5,579 bases of DNA, from NCBI GenBank assembly GCA_902489215.1, contig CABTZE010000138.1, forward strand, positions 1 to 5,579, given 5' to 3'. Below, one piece after another: positions 1 to 3,308 of the stretch; positions within the stretch are counted from its first letter, which is position 1, and the number at the start of each line of letters is the position of its first letter. The notes under the pieces were generated by a model. The model made no database searches, was not told the origin of the DNA, and worked only from the letters and a program-made list of their open reading frames with translations. The DNA is from an uncultured Brevibacterium sp. (lineage in GTDB: Bacteria; Actinomycetota; Actinomycetes; Actinomycetales; Brevibacteriaceae). The position numbers and the translations under genes are program-made.

Positions 1-2
1 CA

Positions 3-1028
3 GTGAAGATCGGAATCCTGACATCCGGCGGCGACTGCCCCGGACTCAATGCCGTCATCCGAGGCGCCGTCCGCAAGGGTGTATGGCTCTCCGGGGACGA
101 ATTCGTCGGCATCCGCGACGGGTGGCGGGGCCTGCTGGAGGGCGACCTCCATACCCTGACCACGCACGATGTGCGCGGAATCAGCGGCCGAGGTGGAACT
201 GTTCTCGGCACGTCTCGCACCCACCCGTACTCCGGGGGTGGACCGGATGCCATGCGTCAGGTCATGAAGGACAACGGGATTGACGGCGTAATTGCCATCG
301 GCGGGGAGGGCACGCTGGCCGGGGCGGCACGACTCGCTGACGACGAAGGCCTGCCCGTGGTGGGCGTTCCCAAAACCATCGACAACGACCTCGGCAGCAC
401 CGACTACACGTTCGGCTTCGACACGGCAGCCGCAATCGCCACGCGGTCGATTGACGCTCTGCGCACCACCGCAGAATCGCACCACCGGTGCATGGTCGTT
501 GAGGTTATGGGCCGTCACGTCGGCTGGATTGCGCTGCACGCCGGTATGGCCGCCGGCGCACAGGCCATCCTGTTGCCCGAGTTCCCCGTGACGATGGAAC
601 GGGTCGTCGAATGGGTTGAAAGCGCTCGGGACCGCGGACGCGCACCAATTGTCGTCGTCGCCGAAGGGTTCGTTCCGGTCGGCGTTGACGCAGAAGAAGG
701 CGTAGCGGCCATCGCCGCTGACGGCAGGCCGCGGTTCGGCGGAATCGGCGACTACGTTGCAGCCGAAGTGGAACGCATGACGGGCATCGAGACCCGCGCG
801 ACAATCCTCGGCCATCTGCAGCGCGGCGGCGTGCCCACCGCCTATGACCGCGTGCTTGCCACACGACTGGGTCTGGCCGCCGTCGACCTCATCCACGACG
901 CCAGCTGGGGCTACATGACCAGCCTCTCCGGCACCGACATCATCCGCGTGCCTATGGCCGACGCCGTAGAGTCGCTGAAGGCTGTGCCGAAGGAACGCTG
1001 GGACGAACTGGAAGCGCTGCTGGGTTAG
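3..1028 (+). CDS. pfkA: 6-phosphofructokinase (ATP-dependent type predicted)
   Basis: Cytoplasmic enzyme that phosphorylates fructose 6-phosphate to fructose 1,6-bisphosphate, the committed step of glycolysis. The 341-residue frame is complete, with a GTG start at 3 and TAG at 1026-1028, and is of usual length for bacterial PfkA. Visible family motifs are the N-terminal TSGGDCPGLNAVIRG (7-21), the nucleotide-loop GGEGT (100-104), PKTIDND (123-129) with the catalytic Asp127, TFGFDT (136-141), MGRHVGW (169-175), EGF (221-223), and the sugar-phosphate-binding Arg265 with HLQRGG (271-276). Known for the family: Gly at the GGEG position indicates ATP use, whereas PPi enzymes carry Asp there. Lys124 instead of Gly is shared with PPi enzymes and with the actinobacterial ATP-PFK group. 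I infer ATP dependence. The start is fixed by homology because only two bases precede it, so its ribosome-binding site lies outside the window. It is transcribed away from the left edge and has no plus-strand partner downstream. Confidence 0.96.
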   Translation: MKIGILTSGGDCPGLNAVIRGAVRKGVWLSGDEFVGIRDGWRGLLEGDLHTLTTHDVRGISGRGGTVLGTSRTHPYSGGGPDAMRQVMKDNGIDGVIAIGGEGTLAGAARLADDEGLPVVGVPKTIDNDLGSTDYTFGFDTAAAIATRSIDALRTTAESHHRCMVVEVMGRHVGWIALHAGMAAGAQAILLPEFPVTMERVVEWVESARDRGRAPIVVVAEGFVPVGVDAEEGVAAIAADGRPRFGGIGDYVAAEVERMTGIETRATILGHLQRGGVPTAYDRVLATRLGLAAVDLIHDASWGYMTSLSGTDIIRVPMADAVESLKAVPKERWDELEALLG

Positions 1029-1061
1029 GCGCGGTCTGGCGAGGTGGGGCACGGTTGAGGG

Positions 1062-1136
1062 CTCGGCGGTACTGGAGCTCCGCCTCGGCGGTTCAACCCT
1101 TCCCACTTAGGCGGTACGCCCTTTCACCTCGGCGGT
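1062..1136. repeat. Four phased copies of a CTCGGCGGT motif
   Basis: The 9-mer CTCGGCGGT occurs at 1062-1070, 1084-1092 and 1128-1136. A variant, TTAGGCGGT, occurs at 1107-1115. Start-to-start distances are 22, 23 and 21 bp, close to two DNA helical turns. The block begins 33 bp after the pfkA stop codon. An inverted pair GGTTGA/TCAACC (1053-1058 and 1093-1098) and an inner GGCGG/CCGCC pair (1065-1069 and 1080-1084) could fold in the pfkA 3' tail, but no T-run follows. The function is unknown. The spacing would suit a protein-binding array, or the block may be a decayed minisatellite. Confidence 0.6.
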
Positions 1137-1150
1137 TTGTCCATAAAAAA

Positions 1151-1257
1151 CACCCGTTAGCCGGAATCTGCGCTTTAGCCGCGGGGAAACTCCCTTAAGC
1201 CGGAATCTGCGGCTTAGCAACAACTGCTAGCGGGAGTTTTTGTTGCTAAAGCGTGGG
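1151..1257 (+). repeat. 107-bp structured intergenic repeat, copy 1
   Basis: This block aligns without gaps to 2857-2963, with 12 mismatches in 107 bases by my count, in the same orientation at an offset of 1706 bp. The element holds two tandem units, each starting CNCCC-N-TTA(A)GC and containing CCGGRATCTGCG. A third part is inverted relative to the junction between the units. In this copy the first unit is degenerate around 1173-1188, and most of the mismatches lie there. The right part, 1201-1257, is nearly identical in both copies. It lies downstream of pfkA and of the orphan OrfA-like gene, which converge on it. Flanking bases do not match those around copy 2, so the repeat has defined ends. 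No coding sequence is apparent in it. Confidence 0.85.
1190..1241 (+). terminator. Terminator-like hairpin within repeat copy 1
   Basis: The arms at 1190-1200 and 1226-1236 pair as CTCCC/GGGAG plus AGC/GCT, with an imperfect centre, and are followed directly by TTTTT at 1237-1241. It could end pfkA transcription. The stem is weaker than in copy 2, and an overlapping alternative stem (1212-1223 with 1240-1252) competes with it. The call rests on shape only. Confidence 0.4.
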
Positions 1258-1378
1258 CCGCTCCCCCAGTGCCACCATCAGCACGCCAACTGCCGCCCCG
1301 CCCCTTTACCTATAGTGGGCCCGCGTCGCTTCAGTACCTGAACTTGGCACCAGGGCTCAATGAGCGACCTCGTTGTGC
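1258..1378. other. Non-coding gap between repeat copy 1 and the OrfA-like stop
   Basis: No convincing gene, terminator or repeat is visible here. In an intact IS3-type element this minus-strand stretch would carry the start of orfB. Frames reading on from the OrfA-like gene close within a few dozen codons and show no OrfB motifs. It may be insertion-sequence residue, but I found no terminal inverted repeats. Confidence 0.5.
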
Positions 1379-1666
1379 TCAGAATCTGCCTTGCGCCTTG
1401 AGGTCGATCAGTTTTCTCAGATACGTGTTCTCAGCCTGCAGCTTCTCGTATTCACGTCGAAGCTGATCCTGCTCAGTTCCTGAGTCTGACTCATTCTGCT
1501 CACGCACACGGCCACGCTTGCGCTGTTGTCGTGCCCACCGGAGAACCACGTCCGGGCCACCGAGTTCATACTCACGTGCTAGTTCCCTCGCAGTTTCACC
1601 TGCAATAAACCGGTCTACAACTTCGTGCTTAAGAGCAAACGGCAACTTGGACTTCTTATGTTCCAC
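1379..1666 (-). CDS. Orphan IS3-type OrfA-like HTH/leucine-zipper protein
   Basis: A 95-residue protein resembling the small OrfA subunit of IS3-family transposases, which binds the element's ends and normally works with the DDE integrase OrfB. Residues 10-47 look like the OrfA helix-turn-helix (ALKHEVVDRFIAGETARELA, then WARQQRKRG). Residues 66-90 form a leucine zipper with Leu69, Leu76 and Leu83 in heptad spacing, and the AENTYLRKL stretch is typical of OrfA C-termini. I chose the GTG at 1666 because GAGGGAAG lies 9 bases upstream and because the OrfA-like sequence begins shortly after it. The frame stays open to a GTG at 1702, giving 107 residues, but with no good ribosome-binding site. 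It follows the nuclease-like gene by 72 bp on the same strand and may be co-transcribed. No orfB follows, so transposition in cis is unlikely. It is either an IS relic or an OrfA-derived DNA-binding protein. Confidence 0.7.
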   Translation of the reverse strand: MEHKKSKLPFALKHEVVDRFIAGETARELAREYELGGPDVVLRWARQQRKRGRVREQNESDSGTEQDQLRREYEKLQAENTYLRKLIDLKAQGRF

Positions 1667-1675
1667 ACGACACAG

Positions 1676-1683
1676 CTTCCCTC
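1676..1683 (-). promoter_or_regulatory. Ribosome-binding site deciding the OrfA-like start
   Basis: GAGGGAAG on the minus strand lies 9 bases before the GTG at 1666. It favours that start over the GTG at 1702, which has only a GC-rich run upstream. Confidence 0.5.
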
Positions 1684-1738
1684 GAAGACATCGAATACGC
1701 ACCGTTCTGCCCGGGCGTCCCTGTCAGCCACGACCTTT

Positions 1739-2740
1739 TCAGCCGAGTGCGCCCACTGCCGCCAGGCGCGCCCTCAGCTGCAGAGGATTCTGCAGGTCGT
1801 TCCACATGATCCGCACCACCGTGTAGCCGAGCGCGTGAAGCCTGTGTTCGCGCTGTTTTTCGAGCAGTAACTGTTCACCGCGTTCATTGATTCCACCGGC
1901 AGCGGTGTCGCGATACTTTACGGACCCGTCAAACTCGATGATGATGCGCTTGTCTGGAATCAGGCCGTCAACCCGCGCAACGAATTCGCCGTTTTCATCG
2001 ACAATGGCGGCCTGCTGGACCAGCCCCTTGACGCCGAGGTTGCGGATAACCACCATGCAGACGCTTTCACCGAAGGATTCCGCGAGCCCAGTCGAGTACT
2101 CCATGAGCTTGACCACCCGCATCGAAGCAGAGAACTTTGCATTCGAAGCGATGATCTCCCGAGCTGCATGCTTGCGGCCCTGAGCCTTAACCGGCTCCGA
2201 GCGCAGAAAGGCATCAAACGCGGCAACTGCCTGCTCAAGCGAAATGTCAGTCGCAATATCCAGCACGGTGCGCACTGGGTCGGTGACTGGAATGCTGTTC
2301 CACAGGACTATCTCTTCGGCTAGGCGAATCTGCCTTTGGCGCCGGGTGAATCTTTCCCCGGACCGCGATCGTGACGGGTTGATGATCTGCACCTTATGCG
2401 GAATGGACAACACGGGCAGACCATGAATCAGGGCGGCGGTTGTGTGGCTGAGAGAATCGCCGTCGCTCAGCCGCCGGCCGATGAACTCGGCTTTGCCGAG
2501 GTGTTTCTTCTCCTGCAGACCAAACCACGCTCGTCCCTTCCCTATTGAGGCAGCCTCCCCCATCAGCTGCAGAATCTCGGGTTCTGCGAAACGGTTGAAC
2601 TGAGTGTGTTTGGTGCAGGTGCGATTGACGAAATAGCAGGCGCGATAAAGCCGCTCGATGCAGCAGCCGACAGCACTTTCGACCTCCCACTTTTCAGCGC
2701 CGAAAGCCTTTGCTTCTTGGAGCGAAAATACGTTGAACAT
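1739..2740 (-). CDS. AbiEi-like / DUF559 domain protein, PD-(D/E)XK nuclease-like
   Basis: A 333-residue protein from the ATG at 2740, of the actinobacterial family often annotated as AbiEi-antitoxin-like or DUF559. Residues 5-37 resemble the winged-helix start of this family (FSLQEAKAFG, then ERLYRACYF). Residues 98-109 carry SHTTAALIHGLP and residues 153-163 TDPVRTVLDIA, both family signatures. The C-terminal part, about 218-315, shows the Vsr/PD-(D/E)XK-like pattern: Glu225-Ser226, Asp258 in RVDGLIP, EFDG with Glu269 and Asp271, then KY (275-276), then EKQREHRLHALGY and VVRIMW. The presumed catalytic acidic residues and lysine are present, so a DNA nuclease or nicking activity is possible but not shown for this family. 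The frame stays open to a GTG at 2824 (361 residues). I prefer the ATG because family similarity begins just after it and the added 28 codons overlap a DnaA-box-like cluster. Neither start has a clear ribosome-binding site. An AbiEii toxin partner is absent; the only neighbour on the strand is the OrfA-like gene. Confidence 0.75.
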   Translation of the reverse strand: MFNVFSLQEAKAFGAEKWEVESAVGCCIERLYRACYFVNRTCTKHTQFNRFAEPEILQLMGEAASIGKGRAWFGLQEKKHLGKAEFIGRRLSDGDSLSHTTAALIHGLPVLSIPHKVQIINPSRSRSGERFTRRQRQIRLAEEIVLWNSIPVTDPVRTVLDIATDISLEQAVAAFDAFLRSEPVKAQGRKHAAREIIASNAKFSASMRVVKLMEYSTGLAESFGESVCMVVIRNLGVKGLVQQAAIVDENGEFVARVDGLIPDKRIIIEFDGSVKYRDTAAGGINERGEQLLLEKQREHRLHALGYTVVRIMWNDLQNPLQLRARLAAVGALG

Positions 2741-2764
2741 ATAAAACTGTCGTCCGTAAACGCA

Positions 2765-2820
2765 GCGCTCCACAACCCCAGTATCCGCATCTGTGGATAA
2801 CTCTGTGGACTTGTGGGCAA
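2765..2820 (-). promoter_or_regulatory. DnaA-box-like cluster at the 5' end of the nuclease-like gene
   Basis: The minus strand carries a perfect TTATCCACA consensus at 2792-2800. Beside it are GTCCACAGA (2802-2810) and TTGCCCACA (2812-2820), and a plus-strand variant CGCTCCACA lies at 2765-2773. Three or four DnaA-box-like 9-mers within 56 bp suggest DnaA binding. The cluster lies just upstream of the ATG at 2740, or inside the frame if the GTG at 2824 is used. There is no dnaA, dnaN or AT-rich unwinding region nearby, so it is not an obvious origin. Confidence 0.45.
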
Positions 2821-2856
2821 TCACGGTTTAAGTCACAGGGTCAGGAGGAAACAAGA

Positions 2857-2963
2857 CACCCGTTAGCCGGGATCTGCGGCTTAGCAACACGAAGACTCCC
2901 TTTAGCCGGGATCTGCGGCTTAGCAACAACTGCTAACGGGAGTTTTTGTTGCTAAAGCGTGGG
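2857..2963 (+). repeat. 107-bp structured intergenic repeat, copy 2
   Basis: This is the second copy of the element at 1151-1257, of identical length and orientation. It is the better preserved copy. Two tandem units start at 2857 (CACCCGTTAGC) and 2896 (CTCCCTTTAGC), and each continues CCGGGATCTGCGGCTTAGC followed by AACA. The third part, 2932-2963, reads as the inverse complement of the unit junction. GCTAACGGG (2932-2940) is a perfect complement of CCCGTTAGC (2859-2867) and a near-perfect complement of the matching part of unit 2. The copy sits 33 bp upstream of the GTG at 2824, on the promoter side of the accessory gene. Confidence 0.88.
2896..2947 (+). terminator. Terminator-like hairpin within repeat copy 2
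   Basis: The arms CTCCCTTTAGC (2896-2906) and GCTAACGGGAG (2932-2942) pair at 10 of 11 positions around a 25-base loop, with TTTTT at 2943-2947. That fits a plus-strand intrinsic terminator. No plus-strand gene precedes it, so termination may not be its role. The stem 2918-2929 with 2946-2958 overlaps it and cannot form at the same time without a pseudoknot. Confidence 0.4.
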
Positions 2964-2974
2964 TGGGGATTCAG

Positions 2975-3085
2975 GAGGTGGAGGTCTGGTCCCTGCCTGG
3001 GCGGCAGCTGTGGAACGGGACTCCTGAGGTGGAGGGCCCAATAAGCATGAAAGCCAGGGTTGGCCAAGGGCTCCCGAGGTGGAGG
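2975..3085. repeat. GAGGTGGAGG core repeated three times at about 50 bp
   Basis: The 10-mer occurs at 2975-2984 as GGAGGTGGAGG minus its first base, so its first letter is A/G-shifted; the shared GAGGTGGAGG pattern starts at 2975, 3026 and 3076. Start spacings are 51 and 50 bp. The second and third copies are preceded by CTCC-T/C, so CTCC/GGAG can form a short hairpin with the AGGT-containing loop. In the third copy GGG and CCC extend this stem. The bases between the cores are not conserved. Purine-rich cores could resemble ribosome-binding sites, but no credible gene follows any of them. The function is unknown. Confidence 0.55.
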
Positions 3086-3189
3086 CCCAGTACTAGCCAA
3101 AGCGGCACCTCGTGAGCTCGACCCGGCGCCGCCTCGTACCTCACCAGCTTTTGTGCCCAGCCCAACCCAATACCGGCCCCACACAACGC

Positions 3190-3223
3190 AAACGGCCCGG
3201 AGGGAAATCCCTCCGGGCCGTTT
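3190..3223 (-). terminator. Rho-independent-type terminator of rpoC
   Basis: A perfect 15-bp inverted repeat, AAACGGCCCGGAGGG (3190-3204) and its complement (3209-3223), surrounds a 4-base loop. It lies 85 bp past the rpoC stop codon. On the minus strand the hairpin ends in TTT followed by GCGTTG, so the T-tract is short, as is common in high-GC bacteria. The palindrome would work in either direction, but rpoC is the only transcript running into it from nearby. Confidence 0.88.
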
Positions 3224-3308
3224 GTCACGGGTGAGAACCAGCTGGCTCTCCCCCGCAGAGTCACGCTGTGTGATTCAGCAGCAAAGCCGAATCAGACGCT
3301 CAAGCGAA

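Larger units (their letters stand above)
2825..3308. other. 484-bp non-coding region between the nuclease-like gene and rpoC
   Basis: The region holds the 107-bp repeat copy 2 (2857-2963), three copies of GAGGTGGAGG at a 50-bp period (2975-3085), and the rpoC terminator hairpin (3190-3223). The stretches 3086-3189 and 3224-3308 show nothing further. Any promoter for the minus-strand nuclease-like gene should lie near 2741-2860. I see only weak candidates there, such as TTGTTT and TTAAAC spaced by 17 bp, ending just before 2824. Confidence 0.7.

Noticed and set aside
1269..1466. A 65-codon plus-strand frame
   Set aside because: It overlaps the OrfA-like gene in antisense, has no ribosome-binding site or family resemblance, and begins in non-coding sequence.
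1258..1740. Terminal inverted repeats of a complete insertion sequence around the OrfA-like gene
   Set aside because: I compared the GC-rich strings near 1310-1340 and 1700-1735 and found only partial similarity (GGGCCCGCGTC against GGGACGCCCGGGC), too weak to define IS ends.
2765..2820. Chromosomal replication origin
   Set aside because: A few DnaA-like boxes are present, but there is no AT-rich unwinding region and no dnaA, dnaN or rpmH neighbourhood.
1151..2963. Integron cassette with attC-like sites, or a CRISPR array
   Set aside because: There are only two copies 1.7 kb apart, with no integrase, no short regular spacers and no recognisable attC core sites.
3047..3115. A 22-codon frame beginning ATG 11 bases after a GGAGG
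   Set aside because: The purine-rich core belongs to a three-copy 50-bp repeat, and the peptide shows no family or membrane pattern; the match to a ribosome-binding site is probably incidental.
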